From: Kiritimatiellia bacterium | Lineage (GTDB): Bacteria; Verrucomicrobiota; Kiritimatiellia; CAIVKH01 | Direction of reading: 5' to 3' | Assembly (NCBI GenBank): GCA_025054615.1 | Contig: JANWZO010000007.1 | Location: forward strand, 50,465-114,464 | DNA length: 64,000 bases | In this document: positions 35,550-44,229 of the stretch, in pieces | Layout of the letters: every line of letters begins with the position of its first letter | Position numbering within the stretch: the first letter of the stretch is position 1 | Notes under the pieces: generated by a model | The model's input: the letters and a program-made list of their open reading frames with translations, nothing else | Database searches by the model: none | Told to the model about the DNA's origin: nothing | Translations under genes and position numbers: made by a program

Positions 35550-38500
35550 TTATACGGGGCTCTCCTTCTGGCCCTGAGCCTCGGACAGCCGAACCGAAAC
35601 AATTTTTGAGACGCCCTGCTGCTCCATCGTTACACCGTACAAAGTCCCAGCGGCGGCAATCGTCTGACGGTTGTGCGTGATGACAATGAACTGGGAGCGG
35701 TCGAGAAAGCCCTGCAGGGTTTTGACAAAGCGCCCGATGTTGGCGTCGTCGAGAGCGGCGTCCAATTCGTCGAGCACGCAAAATGGGCTTGGCTTCACGA
35801 GATACAGCGCGAAGAGAAGCGCAACGGCCGTCATTGTCCGTTCGCCGCCAGAGAGCAACGAAACGGATTGTAATTTCTTCCCCGGCGGGCGGGCGATGAT
35901 TTCGATCCCAGATTCGAGGATGTCGCCCTCGTCGACCAGCACCAGCTTGGCGGACCCCCCGCCGAAGAGTTGGACGAACATTCGCTGGAAATTTTCGTTC
36001 ACCTTCGCAAAGGTCTCGGAAAACAGCTCGGTGGTGGTCTTGTTGATCTGCCGGATCATGTCCATGAGCTGGTTCTTTGACGCGGTGAGATCCGCGTGCT
36101 GGGCGGTCAAAAAGCCGTAGCGCTCTTCAAGCTCCCGGTGCTCCTCGATTGCGACGAGGTTGACCGGCCCCATGGCCTCGAGCTTGGCTTTCAGCTCGGC
36201 GACTCGATTTTCCAAGGTTTCTCGATCGGGCCGCTGGTCGTCTTCCCATGCCGGCTCCGGTGCTGAGAGGACCTCCGCCTCGGTAACCCGATAGTCGGCG
36301 ATCGCGCGTTCGAGCAGGTTCTGGCGCCGCATCCGCTGCTGCGCCAGTTCCACCTCGCACCCGGCGCGACGGGTTCGAATTTCGTCGAGGAGCGACCGTT
36401 TCTCGCGGAGGGCGGCCTCGACCCGAGCGATCTCGCTTAGGAGCCCCTCTCGTTCGTCTCGGGCCATTTCCGCTTCGGCAGCAAGTCGGTCCGCCTCCTC
36501 TTCCAGGGCGGGAATCCTCGATTCCGTGGCGCTTCGAGAGCGGGCGAGCTCTTCGAGACGAGCCTGGGTCGTCACCAGCCCTCGCGAGCGCTCTTCGATG
36601 AGGGCGTCCAATTCGCGAACACGCGCGACGGCCTGCGCGCACGCATCGGCAAGGCTTTGCGCCAACTGGCGTGCTTCGGCGAAGCGGATTCGTCGCTCGG
36701 CCGCCTCCGCCGTGCAGGCGGCTCGGTTATGTTCGGCCGCCCGAACCTCTTCCGCCTGTGCTGCGATTGCGGCGCGGAGCTCCTCCTGCCTCGCTCGGAT
36801 CCGCTCCAGCTCCGCAACCAGAGCCGACCGCCGTTCGTCACCCGCGCGGGTTTGTTCTTCCATTGCCTGTAGTTCCCACGCAACGGTGTCGGCGCGATCG
36901 CGGGCCTGGCAGAATTCCCGCTCGATCACATGAAGTTCGCCCTCGGCCGTATTCAGGATCCGGCGCCGCTCGTCCAGGTCTCTCCGCGCATCGCGCAGGG
37001 CCTCGTCCAGTCGGCCGGATTCGCCTTCAAGAGCCCGCGCGGCGGCCTCGTGGGCTTGAATGTCGGCGCGCAACTGATCGAGCTCCGTGCGCCGTTGCTG
37101 GATGAGCTGCCTTCGGGTCAGGGGATTCGAGCCCGCATCGTCCCGGCGCCATAATTCGGACGTCCCGTTCGGATTGATGAGCGCACCTGAGGGCGTCACC
37201 CACGCCAGCCCGGCCGGGCGGTCCGGCGGGATGTCGGCAAGCGAAGGGACCACGCAGACGTGGCCCAAAATGCATTCCAGCGCAGGACGCAGATAATCCG
37301 GACAGCGGATTCGATCCAGCAGCCGCACTCGGCCCTCGGGGGGTGGGTACGCGGGCCGGGCCGAGGTCGAGAGCAGGCGGGCGGCGCCAGCGGACCGACT
37401 CTCAAGCGCCTTCAGAATCTCGATGGCCGCCAAATCTCCGTCCACGAGGATGGCATCAAGCCAGGGACGCAGTGCGGCCTCGAGCGCGTGCTGCCATTCT
37501 GCGTCGATTTGGATGAGCTCGGCCAGCGCCCCAAGAACTCGGGTGCGATCGACACCCAGGCTCTCATCCCCGGTTAGGAGCCGTCGGCCGCCCGATGCGA
37601 AACCCTCGTGCTGGCGCTCACTTGCCTCCATCAACTCGATTTGTGCCTCCCTCGCGGCGGCCTGCGAGCGGAGGGCCGACAGCTTCGCCTCGAGATTCGC
37701 GGCAGCTTCCGACCGGTTTCGCTGCTGCTCCTCCAGGATCGCTAGATGTTCACCAGCGCGGTCGACATCGGCTCGAAGTTCGGCAATCTTCGATTGGATG
37801 TCTTTCCGGCGTTGCTCGAACATCTCCACTGCGCGCAGGGCTTCGGCCTGTTCGGCGGCAAGCCGCTCCCGACGGAGCACATTAGCCCGCTCGGCATGTT
37901 CGAGGCGGGTCAGTTCGTTTTGCGAATGAGCTGCACGGGACTCGAGGTCGAGCTGTTCCGACCGGAGGCGGTCCAGCGCTCGGGATAAATCTCCGGCGCG
38001 GCGTTCAGCTTCCGCGACCCGCGCCGCCTGTTCGGCCATTTCGCGTTCGGCCGCATCGCGCTCGGCCTCTGCGCGCTCAAGGCGGGCTTTTAGCTCCTCG
38101 AGCGACTGTGCATGCTGTGCCCTGCGGGCGCGAGCCTCATCGGCGTCACGGGTATCCCGCTCGGATAACTCGAGCAACTCGGCCCGGCGTTCGTCGAAGT
38201 GCTGAATGAGCGCCCGCGCGCGGTCCAGCTCGGCCCTAACGGCCATGGCCGACTCGGTCGTTTCGTTCAACCCGCGTTCGATGTCCTCGCAGCGGCCACG
38301 CAGTGAGTCCAGATCCGACTCTGCGCGCGAAATGTCGGTCCGCACCGCCTCTTCCTGTTCAGACATGGAGGCGAGCCGTGATTCCAAGGTTCGAATTTGC
38401 TCATCGAGTGTGGCGAGCCGCTCCCTCGTGACAAAGAGGTCCAGGGTGCGCAGTTGCGCCTGGAGCTCCTGGTAGCGTTGCGCCTTGCCCGCCTGACGCT

Positions 38501-39125
38501 GGAGGGAGATGATTTGTCGTTTGACCTCCCGGATAACGTCATCCAGCCGGAGAAGGTTGGCCTCGGTCTGCTCCAGTTTGCGCAGCGCCTCTTTCTTGTC
38601 CGCCTTGAATTTTGTGATGCCGCTGGCCTCTTCAAACACGGCCCGACGGTCTTCCGGATGCGAGCTGAGGACGCGGTCAATTTTGCCCTGCTCCATGAGG
38701 GAGTAGGAGTTGGTGCCGATACCGGTGTCCATGAAGAGCCGCTGAATATCCTTCAGGCGGCAGGGCGTTTTGTTGATGAAATATTGTCCCTCGCCGTTGC
38801 GGAATACGCGGCGAGTGATCGTGATTTCATGGTACTCCGTGCCGAGGATCTTCTCGCAATCAGCGAGCGTCAGGCTTACTTCCGCCATGCCGAGTGGCTT
38901 GTGGGAGTCCGTGCCGTTGAAAATCACATCCTCCATCTTGGAGCCGCGCAGCGCCTTGGCGCTCTGCTCACCGAGTACCCAACGAATAGCATCTGCAACG
39001 TTGCTTTTCCCGCACCCGTTGGGTCCGACGATCGCGGTGATGCCGGGTTCGAATTCGAGCTTCGTTTTTTCCGCAAAACTTTTGAAGCCAATCAGTTCAA
39101 GCGATTTCAGGTACACAACCGACAA
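35550..39125 (-). CDS. smc: Chromosome segregation protein SMC
   Basis: 1191 residues, the normal SMC length. The N-terminal head has Walker A GPNGCGKSN (33-41) with the Q-loop region after it. Two long coiled coils (about 165-500 and 670-1020) flank a hinge near 510-660. The C-terminal head has LLSGGERTMTAVALLFA (signature) and FCVLDELDAALDDANIGRF (Walker B and D-loop). It loads with ScpA and ScpB, not seen here, to organise the chromosome. Monocistronic, with a terminator just after the stop. Confidence 0.97.
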   Translation of the reverse strand: MSVVYLKSLELIGFKSFAEKTKLEFEPGITAIVGPNGCGKSNVADAIRWVLGEQSAKALRGSKMEDVIFNGTDSHKPLGMAEVSLTLADCEKILGTEYHEITITRRVFRNGEGQYFINKTPCRLKDIQRLFMDTGIGTNSYSLMEQGKIDRVLSSHPEDRRAVFEEASGITKFKADKKEALRKLEQTEANLLRLDDVIREVKRQIISLQRQAGKAQRYQELQAQLRTLDLFVTRERLATLDEQIRTLESRLASMSEQEEAVRTDISRAESDLDSLRGRCEDIERGLNETTESAMAVRAELDRARALIQHFDERRAELLELSERDTRDADEARARRAQHAQSLEELKARLERAEAERDAAEREMAEQAARVAEAERRAGDLSRALDRLRSEQLDLESRAAHSQNELTRLEHAERANVLRRERLAAEQAEALRAVEMFEQRRKDIQSKIAELRADVDRAGEHLAILEEQQRNRSEAAANLEAKLSALRSQAAAREAQIELMEASERQHEGFASGGRRLLTGDESLGVDRTRVLGALAELIQIDAEWQHALEAALRPWLDAILVDGDLAAIEILKALESRSAGAARLLSTSARPAYPPPEGRVRLLDRIRCPDYLRPALECILGHVCVVPSLADIPPDRPAGLAWVTPSGALINPNGTSELWRRDDAGSNPLTRRQLIQQRRTELDQLRADIQAHEAAARALEGESGRLDEALRDARRDLDERRRILNTAEGELHVIEREFCQARDRADTVAWELQAMEEQTRAGDERRSALVAELERIRARQEELRAAIAAQAEEVRAAEHNRAACTAEAAERRIRFAEARQLAQSLADACAQAVARVRELDALIEERSRGLVTTQARLEELARSRSATESRIPALEEEADRLAAEAEMARDEREGLLSEIARVEAALREKRSLLDEIRTRRAGCEVELAQQRMRRQNLLERAIADYRVTEAEVLSAPEPAWEDDQRPDRETLENRVAELKAKLEAMGPVNLVAIEEHRELEERYGFLTAQHADLTASKNQLMDMIRQINKTTTELFSETFAKVNENFQRMFVQLFGGGSAKLVLVDEGDILESGIEIIARPPGKKLQSVSLLSGGERTMTAVALLFALYLVKPSPFCVLDELDAALDDANIGRFVKTLQGFLDRSQFIVITHNRQTIAAAGTLYGVTMEQQGVSKIVSVRLSEAQGQKESPV

Positions 39126-39181
39126 ACCTCCAAACCGCCGTCTGCCGCGGCAGATTGAGTTGGCGCGTCAACCGGCCTGAT

Positions 39182-39211
39182 TTGATCTGTTCATTGACAA
39201 CAATCTATATC
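39182..39211 (+). promoter_or_regulatory. Putative promoter of the M20 peptidase gene
   Basis: TTGATC (39182-39187) and TATATC (39206-39211) with an 18-nt spacer lie in the divergent gap to smc. If used, the transcript begins near the upstream GTG (39214), which favours either a leaderless message or the internal GTG at 39328. Confidence 0.3.
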
Positions 39212-39213
39212 AA

Positions 39214-40512
39214 GTGGCGGACACCGAATTCAACTACCATATTTGGTGGTCCGGACCTGAAAGTTTTCACCTACGGGTCGAGTTTGATCGTTGGCAATCT
39301 TGGATTTATCCCGCTATCCTTCCGGCCGTGTCTCAGGCAGATCCAGGTTTGGTCGAGCTGCTGCAACGGCTGATTCGAATCCCGAGTGTCAATCCGGCGT
39401 TTGCCGATGACGCCCGGATCGGCGGGGAACGACTTCTGGCGGAGTTTGTTTCGGACCTGCTTGCGAAAGCGGGATTTCGAGTCGAATGGGTTGAGGAGAT
39501 TTCAGGCCGGCCGAATGTAATCGCTCGCCATGGTCCGGATAGCCCTTCGCGCACGATTCTGCTGGAGGCACACCTCGACACCCAAGGGGTTCACGGCATG
39601 GTTGTGCCCCCCTTTGAAGGACTTATTCGGGAGGGTCGGGTTTATGGGCGGGGCGCATGTGACACCAAGGGACCCCTCGCAGCGGCACTGTGGTCGCTTA
39701 CGTCCTCTCGGCTCGCGGCCGCGGCGGAACAGGGCGTACAAGTCATTTTTGTCGGCGCCATCGGGGAGGAAAAGGGCAACCTCGGCGCGGAGCAGTTGGT
39801 CGAGCGAGGCCTGGGCGCCGATGAGGCCCTGATTCTGGAGCCGACGGAATGCGCCGTTGTGCGGGCTCACAAGGGGACGCTCTGGTATGAATTGGAGGTG
39901 ATCGGCCGGGCCGCTCACGGTTCTGCGCCGGAGCGGGGGGTCAGCGCGATCGGTGGGATGATTCATGCGCTAAAGGAAATCGAGACGGAAGCCAGACAGG
40001 CCGCAGCGGCGAGGCCGAACGGGGTGCTTGGGTCGCCCACGTTGAATATCGGCGTGATCCGCGGGGGGACTGCGATCAACATCGTACCCGAGCGGTGCGT
40101 GGTTGAAATCGACCGGCGCACGGTTCCCGGCGAGTCGACGTCGGCCATTTTGGAATCGGTCCGAGAAGGCTTGGCGCGGCTCAAGCGACAGGGCCTCCTC
40201 GTGGATTGGATCCTGACGACCATCAAGGACGGTCCGCCCTTCGAGACATCGGCCGAAAGTCGGCTGATTCGTCGCTTGTGCGCTGCCGCTGAATCCGAGG
40301 GCTTGCCTCCCAGGGTTGAGGGTGCGCCATGGTTCAGCGATGCCGGCCCTTTTTCCCGCACCTGTCGGGAAGTTGCCGTTTTTGGCCCGGGGAGCATTCG
40401 GCAGGCGCACACCGCCGATGAACATATTGAAATCGCTGAGTTGGCGCGGGGCAGCCGGATTTTGGGGGAGTTTTTCGACCAGCTCGCGCAGGAGATGGCG
40501 ACGCGGTGTTGA
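39214..40512 (+). CDS. M20-family metallopeptidase / deacylase (ArgE/DapE type)
   Basis: 432 residues from the first GTG; a second GTG at 39328 (giving MSQADPGLVELLQRLIRIPS) fits family alignments better, since the first 38 residues have no counterpart. The zinc site is visible: His-Leu-Asp in EAHLDTQ, Asp in GRGACDTKG, the catalytic Glu pair in GEEKGN and Glu in ILEPTE, with a late His in RQAHTADEHI. The dimerisation domain lies between (ELEVIGRAAHGSAPERGVSA). Could be an acetylornithine deacetylase, succinyl-diaminopimelate desuccinylase or dipeptidase; sequence alone does not decide. It overlaps the next gene by 7 nt. Confidence 0.85.
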   Translation: MADTEFNYHIWWSGPESFHLRVEFDRWQSWIYPAILPAVSQADPGLVELLQRLIRIPSVNPAFADDARIGGERLLAEFVSDLLAKAGFRVEWVEEISGRPNVIARHGPDSPSRTILLEAHLDTQGVHGMVVPPFEGLIREGRVYGRGACDTKGPLAAALWSLTSSRLAAAAEQGVQVIFVGAIGEEKGNLGAEQLVERGLGADEALILEPTECAVVRAHKGTLWYELEVIGRAAHGSAPERGVSAIGGMIHALKEIETEARQAAAARPNGVLGSPTLNIGVIRGGTAINIVPERCVVEIDRRTVPGESTSAILESVREGLARLKRQGLLVDWILTTIKDGPPFETSAESRLIRRLCAAAESEGLPPRVEGAPWFSDAGPFSRTCREVAVFGPGSIRQAHTADEHIEIAELARGSRILGEFFDQLAQEMATRC

Positions 40513-42071
40513 GTCGTCGTGCCGCCATCATCCTCTTTTTGGCCGCCGTGGCCTGTTGGTTTGGGCTTGCGTCCGCGAATTTGTTGTTCGGAGAGCTCAA
40601 TCAGGATGAGGGGTGGTATCTTTACGCCGCGCGATCCGTTTACGAAGGCCGTTGGCCGTACCGCGATTTTGCATTCACGCAAGGGCCGATGCTCCCCCTG
40701 GTGTACGGAGCGGCAGCGCCATTTTGGTTGCCCTTTGGCGTGGGCGGGGGCCGGGCATTTACCGCACTGCTTGGCCTAGCGTCGATCGTTGTTGCGGCAG
40801 TGTGGGCGGGTCGACTCGCTCCGAGGGGCCGGCGGGCGTTCGCGGCTTTTCTTGCTTTCGCAGCGATCGCGGTCAATGTGTACCACAGCTATTTCACGAC
40901 GGTCGTCAAAACGTATTCGCTCGCGGCGCTGCTCCTCGTGCTCGCCTTCGCGCTTCTCACGCCGTCGGGCCAGCCGGTCGTTGCCCCGTTTAGGTTGTTT
41001 CTTTCCGGATTTCTGCTGGCGGCCGCGGCGGCGACCCGGATTACTCTCGGCCTTGCGCTCGCTGCAACAGGCTTGGTGGCGATCATCCATCGACGCGAAT
41101 TCGGACGGCTGGGGTGGGTATGGTTTGCAGCGGGCGGGACGGTCGGCTTGCTTTTGCTTTTAGGGGTATTCTACCGGATGTCGCCGGAGGTTTTTCGTTT
41201 TTTTATGTTCGAATACCATGCCATGCGGGACTCGGGGGGCGCCTTGAAGGCGCTCGCCTTCAAAGTCGGGTTTTTGTCCCGATTGTCGCAGGGCTATTTC
41301 GTCCCCATAGCTGCCGGTGTGGGACTGGCGGCGGTCAGCTGGTTGGGCTTTCGTTCGGGCGCGCCTCGGCAGTCCGCTGTCGAGCGGGCGGCCTGGCTGA
41401 CGGTGGCGCTCGTTACCGTAGCCCATGTGGCGGCGCCTTTCCCTTATGATGATTATCAGGTGCCGATTTTCCCGCTGTTTGCGGCGCTGGTGGCAGCGGG
41501 CTGGGCGCGGACGCCTTTTTTCCAGACGCCCTTTTCGGCGTTGGCATCTTGCGGGTTCGCCCTTGCCGTGAATGTCATGGCATCGGTGTCGTCGCCGATC
41601 AACCAGTCGTGGCTGATTGTGGGTCGCGACCGAATCTGGTGGAGGATGCGTGAACAGCCCTCGTTGCTGCAACTTCGCGAGGTTGCGCGGCGGGTGCGCA
41701 ATGCAGCGGGCGAGGAGGGCGAAGTGTTGACGCAGGACACCTATCTGGCCGTGGAGGCGGGGCTCCGCGTGCCCGCGGGATGGGAAATGGGGGTCTTCAG
41801 TTACTACCCCGACTGGTCCCTCGAGCGCGCGGAGGCGTTCCATGTGGTGAATCGTGAACGGGTCCTCGAACAGGTAGATCGTTCGCCAGCCCGGGTGGCT
41901 GCGCTTAGCGATTACGCCTTCAGCATCGCTGCGCCGGCGATCGCGCCGCTGCCGGAAGACGAGCGGCGCGCGCTGATCCAACGGATCGAACGCCGCTTCC
42001 CCTTGGCGGAGACCGTGCCGCATTTTGGCCAGGGCAACACCACGCTTCGGTTGTTCGTTCGCCCGCAGTGA
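40506..42071 (+). CDS. GT-C fold membrane glycosyltransferase-like protein
   Basis: 521 residues with about nine to eleven membrane segments. The first external loop holds NQDEGWYLYAARSVYEG, the acidic motif usual in GT39/GT83 enzymes that use polyprenyl-phosphate sugars. A short soluble C-terminal region (from about 395) is present. It overlaps the M20 gene by 7 nt and the GT2 gene by 4 nt, and with the GT2 and flippase forms a small glycan-assembly group. Confidence 0.75.
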   Translation: MLSRRAAIILFLAAVACWFGLASANLLFGELNQDEGWYLYAARSVYEGRWPYRDFAFTQGPMLPLVYGAAAPFWLPFGVGGGRAFTALLGLASIVVAAVWAGRLAPRGRRAFAAFLAFAAIAVNVYHSYFTTVVKTYSLAALLLVLAFALLTPSGQPVVAPFRLFLSGFLLAAAAATRITLGLALAATGLVAIIHRREFGRLGWVWFAAGGTVGLLLLLGVFYRMSPEVFRFFMFEYHAMRDSGGALKALAFKVGFLSRLSQGYFVPIAAGVGLAAVSWLGFRSGAPRQSAVERAAWLTVALVTVAHVAAPFPYDDYQVPIFPLFAALVAAGWARTPFFQTPFSALASCGFALAVNVMASVSSPINQSWLIVGRDRIWWRMREQPSLLQLREVARRVRNAAGEEGEVLTQDTYLAVEAGLRVPAGWEMGVFSYYPDWSLERAEAFHVVNRERVLEQVDRSPARVAALSDYAFSIAAPAIAPLPEDERRALIQRIERRFPLAETVPHFGQGNTTLRLFVRPQ

Positions 42072-42835
42072 AACTGTCGATCGTCATTCCGGCCTACAAC
42101 GAGGAGCAGCGGCTTCCGCCGACGCTGCGCGCCTACCTCGAATATTTCGAACCCCGTTATGGAAACGAGTTCGAATTGATTGTGGTGGTCAACGGATCGC
42201 GAGACGGCACCGAACGCGTGGTCCGCGAGCAGATGCCCATGCACCCCGCTCTGCGCGTGATCGTTGAACCGCGGGCGATCGGGAAAGGCGGCGCCATTAT
42301 CCTTGGTTTCCGCGAGGCGAAGGGTGACCGCGTCGGATTCGTGGACGCTGACGGCGCGACGCCCCCGGAGGCGTTTGACGACCTCGTGCAGCATCTCGAT
42401 GACGCCGGCGCGATCATTGCCTCGCGTTGGTTCAAGGAGTCCCGGGTCTACCCGCCTCAGCCGTTGCGCCGGCGGATCGCCTCTCGTGTGTTCAACTTTT
42501 TAGTGCGGCTCTTGTTTCGGGTGCCGATCCGTGACACTCAGTGCGGCGCGAAGGTCCTCAGCCGCCAGGCCCTCGAGGCCGTCTTGCCCGAACTTGGCAT
42601 CACGCGGTGGGCGTTTGACGTGGATCTCGTTTTCAAGCTCCGCAGAGCAGGTTTTCGGATCATTGAGCGCCCGACCGTTTGGCATGACATCGGCGGTTCC
42701 CAGCTCAAGATTGGCCGCGCCTCATTGGAAATGTTTGTTGCGATTGTTCGGCTTCGGTTGTTGTATTCGCCGCTGCGCTGGGTGGTCACGCTCTATGACC
42801 GGACTCTGGGCCGCGTGGTGCATCTGAGTCGATAG
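42068..42835 (+). CDS. GT2 glycosyltransferase (dolichyl-/polyprenyl-phosphate sugar synthase type)
   Basis: 255 residues. SIVIPAYNEEQRLPPTL opens a GT-A domain, DADGATPPE holds the metal-binding acidic motif, and DTQCGAKVLSRQALE and RWAFDVDLVFKLRRAGF match the ALG5/dolichyl-phosphate glucosyltransferase branch. It probably makes a polyprenyl-phosphate sugar for the GT-C transferase encoded just before it, with which it overlaps by 4 nt. Confidence 0.88.
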   Translation: MKLSIVIPAYNEEQRLPPTLRAYLEYFEPRYGNEFELIVVVNGSRDGTERVVREQMPMHPALRVIVEPRAIGKGGAIILGFREAKGDRVGFVDADGATPPEAFDDLVQHLDDAGAIIASRWFKESRVYPPQPLRRRIASRVFNFLVRLLFRVPIRDTQCGAKVLSRQALEAVLPELGITRWAFDVDLVFKLRRAGFRIIERPTVWHDIGGSQLKIGRASLEMFVAIVRLRLLYSPLRWVVTLYDRTLGRVVHLSR

Positions 42836-42837
42836 CC

Positions 42838-44127
42838 ATGGACGATTCGGTTTCCAAATACGAGGGGAAGCTTGTGGCGCACGGCTTGTTGCTCGTGGCG
42901 CTGACCGGGATTGCGAATGTGGCGAATGTGGTTTTCCACATGATCATGGGCCGGAAATTGACCGGGGATGAGTATAGCATTCTCGCCGCCCTATTGAATC
43001 TAATGCTCGTCCTTTCGACGCCAATGGACGCCCTGCGCAGCGCGATGGCTCATTTTTCGGCGCGTGCCCACCGCGCGGAGAGTCCCTCCGTCGCGCGAGC
43101 GATCGCGCGCCGTTGGAGCTTTCGAATCGGTGCCCTGGCGGTTCCAGCGGGCGTTGCGATGTGGGCGGCGCGCGCGGAGTTGGCTCGTTTCTTTCATCTT
43201 GCCGACAGCGCTGCCATCGCCGTGGTAGCCGCAACGCTACCCGCGTTTATGCTCCTGCCCGTCCTGGCGGGCGTCCTGCAGGGCATGCAGGCTTTCTGGT
43301 GGTTCGGAGCCGCCGTCCACGGCGTGAATGTGGCGAGGCTTGCGCTGGGATGGGCATTTGTCATGCTCTTTGCCGCGACGGCTTTTTACGCTGTGCTTGC
43401 CCAAGGGATCGCAATGGCCGCCGGCGTGCTCGTTGCGGTGGCGGCCGTTTGGTGGATCACGCGCGCGGATCGCTCCCGGGCCGAGGCCCCGAGCGGGATC
43501 GGGCCGTATTTTCTGAAATCGATGCTCCTGCTGGCGGGCTACGGCGTACTGATGAACAGCGACGTCATGCTCGTCCGGCATTTCCATCCCGCCGCCGCGG
43601 GGGAATATGCCTGGGCGGCGACTATTGGGCGCTCCATCGTGTTTTTGCCCATGCCGATCGCGATGGCGATGTTTCCAAAAGTGATTAGCGCGGGCGCGAT
43701 CTCCCGCTCCTCACGGCTCACGTTGCTCAAGGCGCTGGGCATGGTGCTCGGCATGATCGGCCTCGGCGTTTCGGTCTCTCTGATCTGGCCCTGGCTGCCG
43801 CTTTGGATCCTCTACGGGATTCGGGATCCGTCGCCGGAACTGGAACAACTGGTGCGCGCGGTGATGCTGGCGATGTGTCCGCTCGGCGTGGCGTATCTGC
43901 TGTTGAATTTTGAAATGGCTCAGCATCGATTTCGCACGGTCCCGTGGCTGCTCACGCTCGCAGGGGCGTATGTCGGAGGCGTCTGGGTCTGGCATGAGAC
44001 GGTGATGTCGGTGATTCTCGTGCTAGGGCTTGTGTCGCTGGCATCAGCCATGCTGTATCTCTTCGAGCTTTTTCGTCGCAAACCCGAGTCTGCATCCGGG
44101 GCGGCCCACGTCTCGCCCAATGCATGA
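42838..44127 (+). CDS. Polysaccharide flippase-like membrane protein (Wzx/MOP)
   Basis: 429 residues with about twelve hydrophobic segments. The opening GLLLVALTGIANVANVVFHMIMGRKLTGDEYSIL is the usual first-helix motif of Wzx-type oligosaccharide flippases, and the later GYGVLMNSDVMLVRHFHPAAAGEYAWA matches the repeated half. It starts 2 nt after the GT2 gene. Likely moves a lipid-linked glycan across the inner membrane. Confidence 0.8.
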   Translation: MDDSVSKYEGKLVAHGLLLVALTGIANVANVVFHMIMGRKLTGDEYSILAALLNLMLVLSTPMDALRSAMAHFSARAHRAESPSVARAIARRWSFRIGALAVPAGVAMWAARAELARFFHLADSAAIAVVAATLPAFMLLPVLAGVLQGMQAFWWFGAAVHGVNVARLALGWAFVMLFAATAFYAVLAQGIAMAAGVLVAVAAVWWITRADRSRAEAPSGIGPYFLKSMLLLAGYGVLMNSDVMLVRHFHPAAAGEYAWAATIGRSIVFLPMPIAMAMFPKVISAGAISRSSRLTLLKALGMVLGMIGLGVSVSLIWPWLPLWILYGIRDPSPELEQLVRAVMLAMCPLGVAYLLLNFEMAQHRFRTVPWLLTLAGAYVGGVWVWHETVMSVILVLGLVSLASAMLYLFELFRRKPESASGAAHVSPNA

Positions 44128-44229
44128 ACTCGAATTTCGAAAATTGGGACGCACCGAGCTTAGGCCGCGCTTCGCCTGCAGATCGCTAATGTGCGGGAGA
44201 ATGCTCGTCCCAATCCGGTAATCTCAGAC

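Noticed and set aside
34411..35577. Plus-strand frame opposite the ATP-cone kinase
   Set aside because: Antisense shadow without recognisable domains.
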